From: Paenalcaligenes suwonensis
GTDB taxonomy: Bacteria > Pseudomonadota > Gammaproteobacteria > Burkholderiales > Burkholderiaceae_B
NCBI RefSeq assembly: GCF_011290505.1
Contig: NZ_JAANPV010000005.1
Coordinates: 186,001-250,000 of the forward strand
Length of the DNA stretch: 64,000 nt
Direction: 5' to 3'
Below the pieces are notes generated by a model, which worked only from the letters and a program-made list of their open reading frames with translations, did no database searches and was not told the DNA's origin. The translations under genes and the position numbers were made by a program. Of the stretch, positions 10,186-19,650 are shown one piece after another. Every line of letters starts with the position of its first letter. Position 1 is the first letter of the stretch.

Positions 10186-10974
10186 ATGATTCAATTCACC
10201 ACTGAACAGGCCTACCTCTGGCTCAATAGCTTTATATGGCCTTTTTTTAGGCTATTAGGGCTAGTTGCCACAGCGCCTTTGTTCAGTGAGTCCTCTATTC
10301 CCAAAAAAGTGAAGGTAGGTCTAGCGGCGCTGATTGCCATTGTGATTGCACCCAGCTTGTCTGACATGCCGACGCTACCCACAGGCTCGTACCCTGCTCT
10401 ACTACTGGGTATACAGCAGATATTGATAGGTATAGCGCTGGGTTTAATTATGCGCATTGTGTTTGCGGCGGTGCAAACAGCAGGAGAATTTATTGGCCTG
10501 CAAATGGGGTTATCCTTTGCCTCCTTTTTTGACCCTGCTACCGGCTCTAACACCGCTGTGCTGTCACGTTTTTTAAACTTGGTAGCCATGCTGGTATTTT
10601 TGGCGTTAAACGGCCATCTCATCATGCTGCAAGTGGTATTTCGTACCTTTGAAATACTCCCCATCCAACCCGGTAGCTTGAACAGTAATGGCTGGGGAGT
10701 GTTGCTAGAGTGGAGCGCTCAGCTCATGATTAGTGGTCTGCTGCTCGCCCTACCACTGATTATTGTGCTGCTGACCATTAACTTAGCGTTTGGGATTTTG
10801 AACCGTACCGCCCAGCAGCTAACGGTATTTGCCGTGGGTTTCCCTATTAGCCTATTGGTAGGGCTATCGCTCTTAACGGTGGTCATCCCCCAAATCACCC
10901 CCTTTCTCATGCGCTTCTTTGATTCTGGCTACAGCGCTATGCTACGTATGGCCCGAGGCCTAGCTGGCTTATAA
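10186..10974 (+). CDS. fliR: FliR, export gate subunit
   Basis: FliR completes the FliPQR export pore. The 262-residue product has about six membrane segments and the family's conserved FFRLLGLVATAPLFSESS, GEFIGLQMGLSFASFFDP and NRTAQQLTVFAVGFPIS segments. It is the last gene of the plus-strand fli operon and ends only 4 bases before the stop of the convergent exonuclease gene. I see no terminator between them, so transcripts may overlap. Confidence 0.97.
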   Translation: MIQFTTEQAYLWLNSFIWPFFRLLGLVATAPLFSESSIPKKVKVGLAALIAIVIAPSLSDMPTLPTGSYPALLLGIQQILIGIALGLIMRIVFAAVQTAGEFIGLQMGLSFASFFDPATGSNTAVLSRFLNLVAMLVFLALNGHLIMLQVVFRTFEILPIQPGSLNSNGWGVLLEWSAQLMISGLLLALPLIIVLLTINLAFGILNRTAQQLTVFAVGFPISLLVGLSLLTVVIPQITPFLMRFFDSGYSAMLRMARGLAGL

Positions 10975-10978
10975 GCAC

Positions 10979-11674
10979 TTAATACCCACGTTTCTTACGC
11001 TGTATCTGACGTAGTTGCCGCAACTCTGCCCAGGTAGTAATGCCTTGTTGTGTTGCCTTGCGCAAGACAATTTGTAGCAGCTCAGCCGTCACCATGGCAT
11101 CCCCCAACGCATTATGTCGCTCTATGGCATGCAAACCAAAGCGCTCTACCCAATCATCTAGGTTTTGCTGCGTTGCAGCATGATCCGAAAATAATGCCGG
11201 TAAATACTCCGCCACATTCAAGATCACGGGTTCACACGACCACTGCAATACCGACTTGAAGGCCTGTTGCAGCAACAACGCATCAAAGCCCGCATGGAAA
11301 CCTACCCATACACTATGCTGGCCTTGCTCGCACAATGCGCCCAGCACCGCTTCGGTACTATCGCCTTGCTGCAGTGCAGTAGGCGACAGACCATGGATCA
11401 GCATGGCATCTGCCTGCAAGTCGCCCGTGTGATGAAGCACATGATAAAAAGCCTCGCTATAACGTAATGTCTGCTCAACTACCGCGATGGCTCCTACCGA
11501 TAAAATCCGGTTATTTTTGCGCTGCAACCCATCCGACTCTAGGTCTACCACAAAGTAGCGCGTACCCAGCAGAGGAAGCTCCCATGGGTCTAACCAGGGC
11601 GGCGTTATCACCGACGCTGAGTCGGTTTTTTTCATATAACATTGGAAGAACTTTCTCAAGCGTGTCGTGGTCAT
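10979..11674 (-). CDS. DEDDh 3'-5' exonuclease, DnaQ-like
   Basis: This 231-residue protein belongs to the DnaQ/epsilon exonuclease family. All catalytic positions can be read: DLESDG (ExoI, Asp and Glu), GFHAGFDALLL (ExoII Asp) and HNALGDAMVT (ExoIII His and Asp), so it is probably active on a 3' nucleic-acid end. It is not fused to a polymerase and is too divergent to be the replicative epsilon subunit. Its start overlaps the end of the upstream cNMP/CBS/DUF294 gene by 4 bases. Pairing of such an exonuclease with a DUF294 protein is, as I recall, common in proteobacteria, often next to an acetate/solute symporter, which is absent here. Confidence 0.85.
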   Translation of the reverse strand: MTTTRLRKFFQCYMKKTDSASVITPPWLDPWELPLLGTRYFVVDLESDGLQRKNNRILSVGAIAVVEQTLRYSEAFYHVLHHTGDLQADAMLIHGLSPTALQQGDSTEAVLGALCEQGQHSVWVGFHAGFDALLLQQAFKSVLQWSCEPVILNVAEYLPALFSDHAATQQNLDDWVERFGLHAIERHNALGDAMVTAELLQIVLRKATQQGITTWAELRQLRQIQRKKRGY

Positions 11675-13596
11675 TTTTCTAAGGCTTCACGCAACGGCAT
11701 AATTTGTCGTAATGCCTCGCGAAACAACCTTTTTTCCAAAGGCGTTAACATACTGGCTTCGTCCGGTGTGTACTCACTTTTTACCGTTTGCTGGTGCTTT
11801 AGCAAATGCAGATAATTGAATGCTTGGCGTAAGGCATGGGCCGATTCTAGCGGTATAACCTGATGCTGCACCAAGCATTGCAAACGCAGCAACGTATTGG
11901 TATCGCGACAACCCTGCTCTAACGCCAAGATGCGCACGGCTTGCGTCAACACTCGTAACCCTTGTTTACGGAAATCTTGATCAGCCACCACAAACTGTTT
12001 GCTTTCCAAAAACCGCTGTAGTTGCTCTGCCGTTGGTAGCCTATAACGCAATACCGTTTTCTTTAAGCGCCGTAAGGCGGCGTCATGCTGTTGCAGGCGA
12101 TTAAGCCAGAACTCATGCACCTGCTGCCACGCCAAACCACTGCCCCATACACACCGTTGATCTAGCAAAGACTGCTGCTTAGAAAGCAACCGGGCGGAGC
12201 CCTTTTCTAACCATTTCTGCATGGACTGCTGCCACCCTTGTACTGGCTGACAATAATCGGGGTGGCTAGCCAGTTTCTCACTCAGGCATAGCTGCATGCC
12301 GCATTGCTCTAAGAGCCCTATCACCTGCTCGGCCAGCGGCAAGAGTAACTGCTGCCGACCCTGAGCCTGCTCGGCATCCACCGCATCAAATACAATCCCA
12401 CTTTGCTGTTTACTAAACAGCCACTGCTCTGCTCGAGCCCCCGCGCCGAACACAATCCAGTCAAAGGGAAAACTCACACCGGGATGGTCCAGCAAACATA
12501 GCTCTATAGCTCTGCTGATGCAATGATCACGTAAGCCACTAATTAGCTCCATCAGCTGTATAGCATCAGCCCCATGCGCTTGCATGGTGGTGAGTACCGG
12601 CTGTACGCTGCGATACACTGCTACTAATTCAGCCGCACTACTGGCGTGATACAACTTGCGCGATACGCTCACCAGATCTACCCTCTGCAATGCAAATACA
12701 TCACGCTCGGAAATAACACCGTATAACCTACCGCCCTCGATAATACAGATATGACCTATACGCTGCTTTGCCATCAATAACGCCACATCAAACACCGAAG
12801 CACTCAAGCCCAAAGCCACCAACTGGCTACTCATCACCTGCGATACAGGCTGCTCTAAGCTTTCCCCCTGCGCCACAATGCGACGTAGATCCCGTAGCGT
12901 GAATATCCCTATGGGGTACTCGTTTTCTACGATCACAATGCTACTAATCGCCTGTTCATGCATCTGACGCACGGCCTCACGCAAAGGCACCCCTGGTGCA
13001 CAGGTGATGGGCTCGCGTGACAACAGGGTATCTAAGGGGGCATTCAGGTTTGCGCCTACAGCGTTGCGCTCGTAGGCACTGGTGCGCGTTTTCTCGTATA
13101 ACTGCCCAAATAAACTGCTCACACCTTTGAAGACGAAGTGACGCAAACTGTCAGACTGGTGCACCACCTGTAAAAAATCGGTTTTCGCTATCTGCACACA
13201 GAACACATCTTCGGCGGCCACATACAGGCGACTGGTAGGCCGCTCGGCCATCAATGCTCCCATAGGAAAGCAGTCGGCCACGCCCAACATACCTATTACT
13301 TGTTTTTCAACGCAGGCTTCGCCTGAAGAATTATCTACACTTGCAATACGCACCATGCCCTGACGCACAATCCACAACTGCTCGCACACACCCTGCTCCG
13401 GCGAAGCAATCACATCGCCTTGCGCATAAAACACCAACTGACCGCGCTTGAGCAGTTGCTGCATTTCCTCCACCGACAAACTGCTAAACGGTGGGTATTG
13501 CGTAAAAAGCTGAATTAACGCGTGCAAGCCTTGTCGCACGGCTTCTTGTCCGGTGCTTAATACGGCTGAAGGTCTGGATACTAAACTGGAACACAT
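11671..13596 (-). CDS. cNMP-binding/CBS/DUF294 putative nucleotidyltransferase
   Basis: A 641-residue cytoplasmic signalling protein. In order: a cyclic-nucleotide-binding-like domain (about 36-150), two CBS domains (about 190-310) likely to bind an adenine nucleotide, a DUF294 nucleotidyltransferase-like domain (about 315-455) and a helical DUF294 C-terminal domain (about 470-620). The nucleotidyltransferase core is recognisable (FGAGARAEQ, residues 383-391), but the place where the family normally has the metal-binding TDQDNG reads SKQQSG (395-400), so both catalytic aspartates are missing. It is therefore probably a nucleotide sensor rather than an enzyme. It is translationally coupled to the exonuclease downstream. 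Confidence 0.82.
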   Translation of the reverse strand: MCSSLVSRPSAVLSTGQEAVRQGLHALIQLFTQYPPFSSLSVEEMQQLLKRGQLVFYAQGDVIASPEQGVCEQLWIVRQGMVRIASVDNSSGEACVEKQVIGMLGVADCFPMGALMAERPTSRLYVAAEDVFCVQIAKTDFLQVVHQSDSLRHFVFKGVSSLFGQLYEKTRTSAYERNAVGANLNAPLDTLLSREPITCAPGVPLREAVRQMHEQAISSIVIVENEYPIGIFTLRDLRRIVAQGESLEQPVSQVMSSQLVALGLSASVFDVALLMAKQRIGHICIIEGGRLYGVISERDVFALQRVDLVSVSRKLYHASSAAELVAVYRSVQPVLTTMQAHGADAIQLMELISGLRDHCISRAIELCLLDHPGVSFPFDWIVFGAGARAEQWLFSKQQSGIVFDAVDAEQAQGRQQLLLPLAEQVIGLLEQCGMQLCLSEKLASHPDYCQPVQGWQQSMQKWLEKGSARLLSKQQSLLDQRCVWGSGLAWQQVHEFWLNRLQQHDAALRRLKKTVLRYRLPTAEQLQRFLESKQFVVADQDFRKQGLRVLTQAVRILALEQGCRDTNTLLRLQCLVQHQVIPLESAHALRQAFNYLHLLKHQQTVKSEYTPDEASMLTPLEKRLFREALRQIMPLREALEK

Positions 13597-13714
13597 CGCG
13601 TAGTCTGCCTCAGGAAAATATCGTGGCTACCTGCGGTAGCCCCTACTCTTACCCTAGCATAAAAGCCTATTTTTCACGATGAACCAAAAGTCGTAGAAGC
13701 TACGTGCTGAATAC

Positions 13715-13746
13715 AAAAAAGCACACAGGGTTGCTGTGTGCTTTTT
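13715..13746 (-). terminator. Bidirectional intrinsic terminator
   Basis: An 8-base perfect stem (gcacacag/ctgtgtgc) with a 5-base loop lies between a run of six A and a run of five T, so it can terminate in both directions. On the minus strand it lies 20 bases after the stop of the small lipoprotein gene and separates that operon from the DUF294/exonuclease pair. Confidence 0.88.
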
Positions 13747-13766
13747 GGCGTAAAACGCTGTGGTAC

Positions 13767-14075
13767 TTAACTGGTGGAGCGACGCAATATTTGTCGTAGT
13801 ACCTGATTAGGGCCAAACTCCAGCCACAACTCACGCTCTACATAAATCGCATTAGGCACTATAGATTGGCTAGAAAACCATACCTGTATAGAACCACCAT
13901 CCGTCTGGGGATACACCGTGGTAGGTGCCGTCCCCAAACCTAAGCGTGCATCAGCAACCGTGGTAACACCCGGCTCTAACCATGCCGTATTGCTGTTGTA
14001 TGAGTTACCGGTGCTGTAACACGCGGATAGCGTTATCGTTACAGCCACCACACCTGCACGCCAAAGCTTCTTCAC
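13767..14075 (-). CDS. Small lipoprotein with SmpA/BamE-like features
   Basis: A 102-residue predicted lipoprotein: a basic N-terminus and hydrophobic helix are followed by the lipobox LSAC (Cys19). The mature part has the pattern WLEPGVTTVADARLGLGTAP, then an aromatic/Gly region and a C-terminal LEFGPNQVLRQI, which resembles the BamE/SmpA fold (turn after G-V-T, LG-x-P, then a strand ending in a leu-x-f-x-x-x-g-x-L). This is a resemblance by eye only. It starts 3 bases after the chemoreceptor gene ends, so the two are probably co-transcribed. Confidence 0.7.
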   Translation of the reverse strand: MKKLWRAGVVAVTITLSACYSTGNSYNSNTAWLEPGVTTVADARLGLGTAPTTVYPQTDGGSIQVWFSSQSIVPNAIYVERELWLEFGPNQVLRQILRRSTS

Positions 14076-14078
14076 GTT

Positions 14079-15530
14079 TTAGAACTCCACCCAATCGTCA
14101 TCACTGTTTTGCGCTTTTTTAGTACCGCTCAAATCAGGACGCAACAAGGTCATGTCATTTGAAGCCGCGCCACTGCTTTTCTTAGGCAAGCTAGGCGTGC
14201 TGTTCGCCGCTGTTGCTGTACGTGCAGAAGCCAGTTTTTTGCTGGTTGTAGCGTGGGTAGCAGCGGAAGTCTGGTCATTGCTTACTTGCGCTTTACGGGA
14301 TTGTCGGGCGCGCACTTGGCGTGCCGCAATATCAATCACTTCGGACTCAGGCAGTCTGAAACTGGTCACTGCATCTTGCACATGCTTTAACTCTGCATTC
14401 AAGGTAGTCGCTGCTCTTGCCGTTTGCTCTACTAATCTAGAGTTGTATTGTGTGGCTTCATCCATTTGGCCCACAGCACGGTTAATCTGATCAATCCCTG
14501 AGGACTGCTCTATCGTCGCTGCGGTGATTTCGCCCATGATATCGGTGACACGTTTTACGGAATCCACGATTTCCTGCATGGTGGCACCAGCGCGCTCTAC
14601 CTGGCCTGAGCCTTCGCTTACCTTAGAAACAGAGTCATCAATCAACGCGGTAATTTCACGAGCGGCTTGCGCACTGCGTTGTGCCAATGCACGCACCTCA
14701 GACGCCACCACTGCAAAACCGCGGCCTTGCTCACCAGCACGGGCCGCTTCCACTGCCGCATTCAGCGCCAGAATATTGGTTTGGAAAGCAATGCTATCAA
14801 TGACGCCCACAATGTCAGCTATTTTGCTGGAGCTTGCCGAAATACCTTGCATCGTAGCAACGACCTCTCCCACAGCCTTACCGCCGCGCTGTGCAACATC
14901 AGAGGCTGTAGCAGCTAGCTGGTTAGCTTGGTGTGCGTTATCGGCGTTTTGACGTACAGTACCCGCCAATTGCCCCATGCTTGCTGCGGTTTGCTGCAGT
15001 GCAGCCGCTTGATCGCTAGTACGGTCGCTGAGGTTACGGTTACCATCGGCAATGTCTACCGAACCCGCACTGATTTCATCCATACCGTTGCGTACGGCGC
15101 TGACCATACGAATCAGCGCATCTTGCAGTCTACGCAGGGCAGAAAACATATTGCCCATTTCGTTATTGGTTTTAACCGTTACACGCTGGCTTAAATCACC
15201 CGATGCCATGCTATCGAAATGCTGCATCACTTGATGCAATGGACGCACAACGCGTGTAGACAAGTAGTGGTACATCAAAATTGCCAAAACAACGGTTAGT
15301 ACACCCAAGGCAATAGACCAATACAAACTAACTTGATACAAGCCTTCTGCTTGCTGCAAATGTGTTTTCAAGGCGGATGCACTAGCGCTACCACTGGCCA
15401 ACTGCTGCAACGCCGTTAAACTTTGCGCATGAAAATACAGGCCCAGTATGGCAATCAGTACTGCCGACAAGAACAACCCTGCCAGCAAAACGGTAGCACC
15501 CGTTTTGATTTTAATATTTTTGAATAACAT
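14079..15530 (-). CDS. Methyl-accepting chemotaxis protein with C-terminal xWxxF tether
   Basis: A 483-residue chemoreceptor. It has a first membrane helix (about residues 10-32), a very short periplasmic part (about 35-65), a second helix (about 70-90), a HAMP domain (about 92-145) and a long cytoplasmic signalling domain with the hairpin tip core [20 protein letters not shown]. The tail after about residue 385 is Ala/Ser/Lys/Thr-rich and ends in DWVEF, matching the xWxxF pentapeptide that tethers CheR/CheB in other bacteria. The small sensory region suggests it senses indirectly or through the membrane. It lies outside the che operon, between flgL and a small lipoprotein gene. Confidence 0.95.
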   Translation of the reverse strand: MLFKNIKIKTGATVLLAGLFLSAVLIAILGLYFHAQSLTALQQLASGSASASALKTHLQQAEGLYQVSLYWSIALGVLTVVLAILMYHYLSTRVVRPLHQVMQHFDSMASGDLSQRVTVKTNNEMGNMFSALRRLQDALIRMVSAVRNGMDEISAGSVDIADGNRNLSDRTSDQAAALQQTAASMGQLAGTVRQNADNAHQANQLAATASDVAQRGGKAVGEVVATMQGISASSSKIADIVGVIDSIAFQTNILALNAAVEAARAGEQGRGFAVVASEVRALAQRSAQAAREITALIDDSVSKVSEGSGQVERAGATMQEIVDSVKRVTDIMGEITAATIEQSSGIDQINRAVGQMDEATQYNSRLVEQTARAATTLNAELKHVQDAVTSFRLPESEVIDIAARQVRARQSRKAQVSNDQTSAATHATTSKKLASARTATAANSTPSLPKKSSGAASNDMTLLRPDLSGTKKAQNSDDDWVEF

Positions 15531-15596
15531 CTGCTTTTACCCAGTTTAGATAGTCAACTGCCTACTACGAATCAAAATTCTGTGCGTGATCAGCGA

Positions 15597-16883
15597 TTAC
15601 GCTTTCATTGCCAGCAAACTTGCGCCTTGGATTTTTTTGAATGCCAACACAGCTGCTTCCAGCGCAGCACTACGCTGCTCTAACTGTGAAGAGGCCGTGT
15701 AATAATCCAAATCTTCTATACGTATTAGCTCTTTACTTAGGTGTAATGCCTGTAACGTACCGTTGTCGTTAAGCGCGGAAATTTCATTCATACGACCGCC
15801 CACCGACGCACGTACCGTCAAGATGTTGTCGTAGTTAATATCTAAACGCTGCATGGCACCGTTTAGCTGGTTACGCAATGCCGCTTGTGCAACTGGGTCG
15901 CCAGAAGAAGGCTGCTCAAGCACATTAATCAAATCACTCAGCGTGTTGAACAGGTTCACATCTGTTTGTGGGTAGTCACCACGTGCTGTAGCACTCGCGC
16001 GTTCCACGTTAAAGGTATCTCCAGCAGCCGGTTTGCCGCCAAAGAAAATGCTGATCCCAGAATCATCGGTGCCTGCTGGCAGATTGATAATAGTTTCGCC
16101 TTTCTCGTTAACGGTATAGGCCTGCGCTGGTGACACGACATTCGTAATAGAACCATCAGCCTCTAGGTAGTTAGCCTCTACTTCGTAGGTGGTTTCGTCG
16201 ATGAAACGCACTTCGAAGCTCACCATATTCTGGGCCGCTTTAGGATTCACAATAGACGGCTGGGCAATAATCCCTGTACCACCATTGCTACTGGCTGCGC
16301 TGGTAATAAACGAGTTGGCGCCTGGCGTCACGCGTGAAAACACATCCACACCGTGGTTGCTGGTGGGCAACTGACGGGTTTGATCTACTTGCACCAAACG
16401 CTCTACTTGGTCGCCATGGTAGGTGACCGACGTGCCGTCGTACACGTACGGGGCCACATTGCCTTGGCTACCTGAAAACAGATACTGACCCGAGGCATCT
16501 TTACTGTTTGCCAAGCCCAGCAACGACTCCATGCTATCGCGCAGTACGTTTGCCAACGTGGCTCTATCGGCGTCAGACAACGTGCCGTTACCCACTTCCA
16601 CCAAACGTGTTTTTACATCACGTACTTGGGAGGTTAGTGAGTTCAAAATATTTTCTTCTTCACCCAACATACGGGTGGCCACGTGGCGGTTTTCAGCAAA
16701 GCGTTTATTCATGCTTTGTGCTTGTGCCAACGTAATGCTCTGCGCGGCAGCTAAAGGATCATCAGCTGGCGTCAAAGAACGTTTACCACTACCAATTTGC
16801 TGAAAAATTTCCATCAATTGGTTCTGCTGTCTGCCAATGGAATTCAAACCCGTCTGAAAATACAGATTAGTACTAATACGCAT
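15597..16883 (-). CDS. flgL: FlgL, hook-filament junction protein
   Basis: FlgL (HAP3) joins the hook to the filament. The 428 residues have flagellin-like N- and C-termini: MRISTNLYFQTGLNSIGRQ and the ALEAAVLAFKKIQGASLLA tail, with a variable middle. It lies 26 bases downstream of flgK, and both are probably transcribed from the sigma-28-type promoter seen before flgK. Confidence 0.97.
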   Translation of the reverse strand: MRISTNLYFQTGLNSIGRQQNQLMEIFQQIGSGKRSLTPADDPLAAAQSITLAQAQSMNKRFAENRHVATRMLGEEENILNSLTSQVRDVKTRLVEVGNGTLSDADRATLANVLRDSMESLLGLANSKDASGQYLFSGSQGNVAPYVYDGTSVTYHGDQVERLVQVDQTRQLPTSNHGVDVFSRVTPGANSFITSAASSNGGTGIIAQPSIVNPKAAQNMVSFEVRFIDETTYEVEANYLEADGSITNVVSPAQAYTVNEKGETIINLPAGTDDSGISIFFGGKPAAGDTFNVERASATARGDYPQTDVNLFNTLSDLINVLEQPSSGDPVAQAALRNQLNGAMQRLDINYDNILTVRASVGGRMNEISALNDNGTLQALHLSKELIRIEDLDYYTASSQLEQRSAALEAAVLAFKKIQGASLLAMKA

Positions 16884-16909
16884 GACTGTGTTCCTGTAAA
16901 AACAACGGG

Positions 16910-18589
16910 TTAATTACGCAAACCCAATAGTGTGTCGAACATGTTTGAGCTCACCTCAATCATGCGTGACGCGGCACGGTACTGTTGTAGGAACTTATCC
17001 AAGTTCAGTACCTCTTCGTCTTCGTTCACACCAGAAATTCGTTGTTGCGACGCATAGTTCTGTTGAATCAAGTTCGCTTGTGCTTTGGCTGCCGTCGCAT
17101 TTTGCTGGGCCTGCACAGCCACTTTGTTCACCAGTTGGCTGTAGGCTTCGTTAAAGTTCAGCGTGCCGTTGCCCATCGTGCGTTGTTCTTGTAACGCGGC
17201 CAATTTCAGTGCAATGTCACCGTTGGCCGAACCCAATGGGTTGCCATCTTTATCTTTACCAGCCGCTGCTACTTTAGCGGGGTCGTCTAACACCAGTTCA
17301 ATACGGCCAGCCGCATTACGCGTAGGCTGCACCAACCAGCTATCGCCCTCTACTGCTGTTGCGGCGTCATCAAACTTAAATTTCACGCCATCAATCTCAA
17401 AACCTGCTTCAGCTTCGGCAGGAGTAAAGACTTTGGTGGGGCCATTTGGCAGAGTTTTTACGCTGTACTCACCATTACGGAATTCCACTTGGTAGTCGGA
17501 ACCGGTGAGTTTATTGGCGTCGCCCAGCTCAATATTTAAATCGGGGGCTGGTGACGAACCAGACTTATTGCTAGGAATGGGCTTACCTAGCTCGATACGG
17601 AAGAAATCACCGCCGGCATTACCCGCCAAATCAAAACCTTCAGCATGCACAGCGTTAATCGCTGAGGTAATACCAATGGCCAAGCGGCCTAAATAGTTTT
17701 GGGTAGCATCCAGTGATTCGCTGCGATATTTCAACAAACCGCCTAACTGACCACCTTTAAAGTTGCTGTCTTGCAATTGCACGGTTTTACCCACACCGTC
17801 TTCAAACGCTGCGGTATAAGCCACTACAACTTTAGATGGATCGCTAGTAGACGTTTGCGCTTGCAACGGGAACACTTGGCTACCGCCCAACAACACCTGC
17901 CCATTGCTAAGCGTTAGGTTAAATACACCGTCTTGCTCAATAACCTTCACGTCTACCAATTGGTTTAATTCCATCACCAATTGCTCGCGCTGATCCAGCA
18001 AATCGTTAGGGCTGTGATCAGGCGTAGCAGCCTTAGCAGCCGTAATCTGCTGGTTCATGTCGTGTATACGTTCCACATAACTATTGATCTGCGAAACAGT
18101 AGTACGTACCTGCGTATTCAGGTTGTCACGCTGTGCTTGCAACGAGCTTTGTGCATTATTGAACTGCGTGACTAAGCTTTGAGCGCGACCCAGAAGCTCT
18201 TGTCTGGCATCGGGGTCGCTTGGGCTTGAAGCCACGGCATTCATGGCATCAAAGAAATTCTGTATCGCGGGGCTAATCCCTACCGTACGATCGCCAAACA
18301 AGTTGTTGACTTGCCCAATTTCAGTACCGTAGGTAATCAGTGCTGCACCAGCACTTTGTGACTGCACCAACTGATTCCACACAAAGGAATCGTATGCTCG
18401 CTGCACTGTGACTGCCTGCACGCCACGCCCTACATAACCCGCCCCTATGTTTTGAGCGCCCGCTGTTTGGGACAATACCGTTTGGCGGTTATAGCCTTCA
18501 ACTTTAGAGTTGCTGATGTTATGGCCAGTTATCTGAAGATTTTGCTGGGCATTCTGCAGAGCTGACAAACCGAGGCGGGATAAATTCAT
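16910..18589 (-). CDS. flgK: FlgK, hook-filament junction protein
   Basis: FlgK (HAP1) is the first hook-filament junction protein. The 559-residue product has the rod/hook N-terminal motif ALQNAQQNLQITGHNISNS and the C-terminal motif VNEDEEVLNLDKFLQQYRAA shared with other hook-axial proteins, with a variable middle domain. It is preceded by a good sigma-28-like promoter 64 bases upstream, which fits late expression together with flgL. Confidence 0.97.
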   Translation of the reverse strand: MNLSRLGLSALQNAQQNLQITGHNISNSKVEGYNRQTVLSQTAGAQNIGAGYVGRGVQAVTVQRAYDSFVWNQLVQSQSAGAALITYGTEIGQVNNLFGDRTVGISPAIQNFFDAMNAVASSPSDPDARQELLGRAQSLVTQFNNAQSSLQAQRDNLNTQVRTTVSQINSYVERIHDMNQQITAAKAATPDHSPNDLLDQREQLVMELNQLVDVKVIEQDGVFNLTLSNGQVLLGGSQVFPLQAQTSTSDPSKVVVAYTAAFEDGVGKTVQLQDSNFKGGQLGGLLKYRSESLDATQNYLGRLAIGITSAINAVHAEGFDLAGNAGGDFFRIELGKPIPSNKSGSSPAPDLNIELGDANKLTGSDYQVEFRNGEYSVKTLPNGPTKVFTPAEAEAGFEIDGVKFKFDDAATAVEGDSWLVQPTRNAAGRIELVLDDPAKVAAAGKDKDGNPLGSANGDIALKLAALQEQRTMGNGTLNFNEAYSQLVNKVAVQAQQNATAAKAQANLIQQNYASQQRISGVNEDEEVLNLDKFLQQYRAASRMIEVSSNMFDTLLGLRN

Positions 18590-18652
18590 AACAAATTCCG
18601 TTTTTGAGAAAGCGCCGCCAACTAGGGCAACGCAAACACGATCAATGAGCTA

Positions 18653-18679
18653 TTAACGGGCTGTAAGAGCGAATCTTTA
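18653..18679 (-). promoter_or_regulatory. Sigma-28 (FliA)-type promoter for flgKL
   Basis: Read on the minus strand, TAAA is followed after exactly 15 bases by CCCGTTAA, matching six of eight positions of the enterobacterial sigma-28 -10 consensus GCCGATAA. It ends 64 bases upstream of the flgK start. The promoter was assigned by eye; the sigma factor gene itself is not in the window. Confidence 0.62.
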
Positions 18680-18686
18680 GGGAAAA

Positions 18687-19646
18687 TTAACGACTTCCCG
18701 CGTCAAAATACGCCATGATCTGTATTAGTTTTTGGGCATAGTTAGGATCCGTCGCATAGCCGGCATCTTGCACGCGTTGTGCAGCCTCTTGTGGCGTAGC
18801 CGCTTGCATCACCGACTCGTAGCGCGGGCTAGTACTAATCAAACGCGCATAGTCGGCTAAGGACTCCTCGTAGGAGTCATAGGCTCTGAAAGGCTGTTTT
18901 ACTTTTTTGTATTCGCCATTTTCAAATTCAGTGGTCATGATGTGGGCCACTTTCCCTTTCCATCCCTTGCCGGCTTTAATACCAAACAAGTTATGCGTGC
19001 TTTGACCATTTTCATGCAGAATTTCGCGCTTACCCCAGCCAGACTCTAAGGCTGCCTGACTTAATATCAGCTTCATGGGTACACCACTTTTTTCGGCTAC
19101 CACTTCGGCTGCTGCATACATTTTTCCTACAAAACCACGCACATGCTCAGGCGCACCACGCACAGCCGAGTACACCTGATCCAAGCTCCCCTTGGCGCTA
19201 AGCTTACGAATCAACGCACTGATAGACGGCGCATCCACGTGACGAGCCGTACCTTGATCCTGACTAGCTATACCCTGCTGCCAAGCGTTGCTGCCAGGCT
19301 GACCCATAGAAGCCTCACCGCCCTGCATTTGACGAATTAACGCCTCTGCCAACCCCATACCGGGGTTTGCCAACTGCAACGACAACTGCTCATCACCCAT
19401 GCTTTGTGTCATGCGTACTTGCTCGCTATCGAACATGCCATTACCACTGGCATTCGCACGCGCTTGCTTTAACAACTGTTGAATAAACAGTGCTTCAAAC
19501 TGCTGAGCAATTTTTTGTTGCTCAGCCGTGCTGCCACCATTACGGTCCTGAGCATTGCGCTTCAACTGCGCCAACTGCTCGGCATCAAACATGGAAACAG
19601 CTTGCTCGGCACCTGAACCAGGACGGGGGTAGTAATGGATACTCAT
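18687..19646 (-). CDS. flgJ: FlgJ, rod scaffold and peptidoglycan hydrolase
   Basis: FlgJ caps the growing rod and opens the peptidoglycan. The 319-residue protein has both usual parts: an N-terminal rod-binding domain (about 25-110, with QQFEALFIQQLLKQARANA) and a C-terminal glucosaminidase domain (about 160-315, with ILSQAALESGWGKREI containing the catalytic Glu, and the HNLFGIKAGKGWKG segment). It lies 4 bases after flgI and is the last gene of the flgB-J operon. Confidence 0.97.
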   Translation of the reverse strand: MSIHYYPRPGSGAEQAVSMFDAEQLAQLKRNAQDRNGGSTAEQQKIAQQFEALFIQQLLKQARANASGNGMFDSEQVRMTQSMGDEQLSLQLANPGMGLAEALIRQMQGGEASMGQPGSNAWQQGIASQDQGTARHVDAPSISALIRKLSAKGSLDQVYSAVRGAPEHVRGFVGKMYAAAEVVAEKSGVPMKLILSQAALESGWGKREILHENGQSTHNLFGIKAGKGWKGKVAHIMTTEFENGEYKKVKQPFRAYDSYEESLADYARLISTSPRYESVMQAATPQEAAQRVQDAGYATDPNYAQKLIQIMAYFDAGSR

Positions 19647-19650
19647 AACA

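Noticed and set aside
14152-14952. Open plus-strand frames opposite the chemoreceptor gene
   Set aside because: They mirror the repetitive Ala-rich MCP sequence and show no family features.
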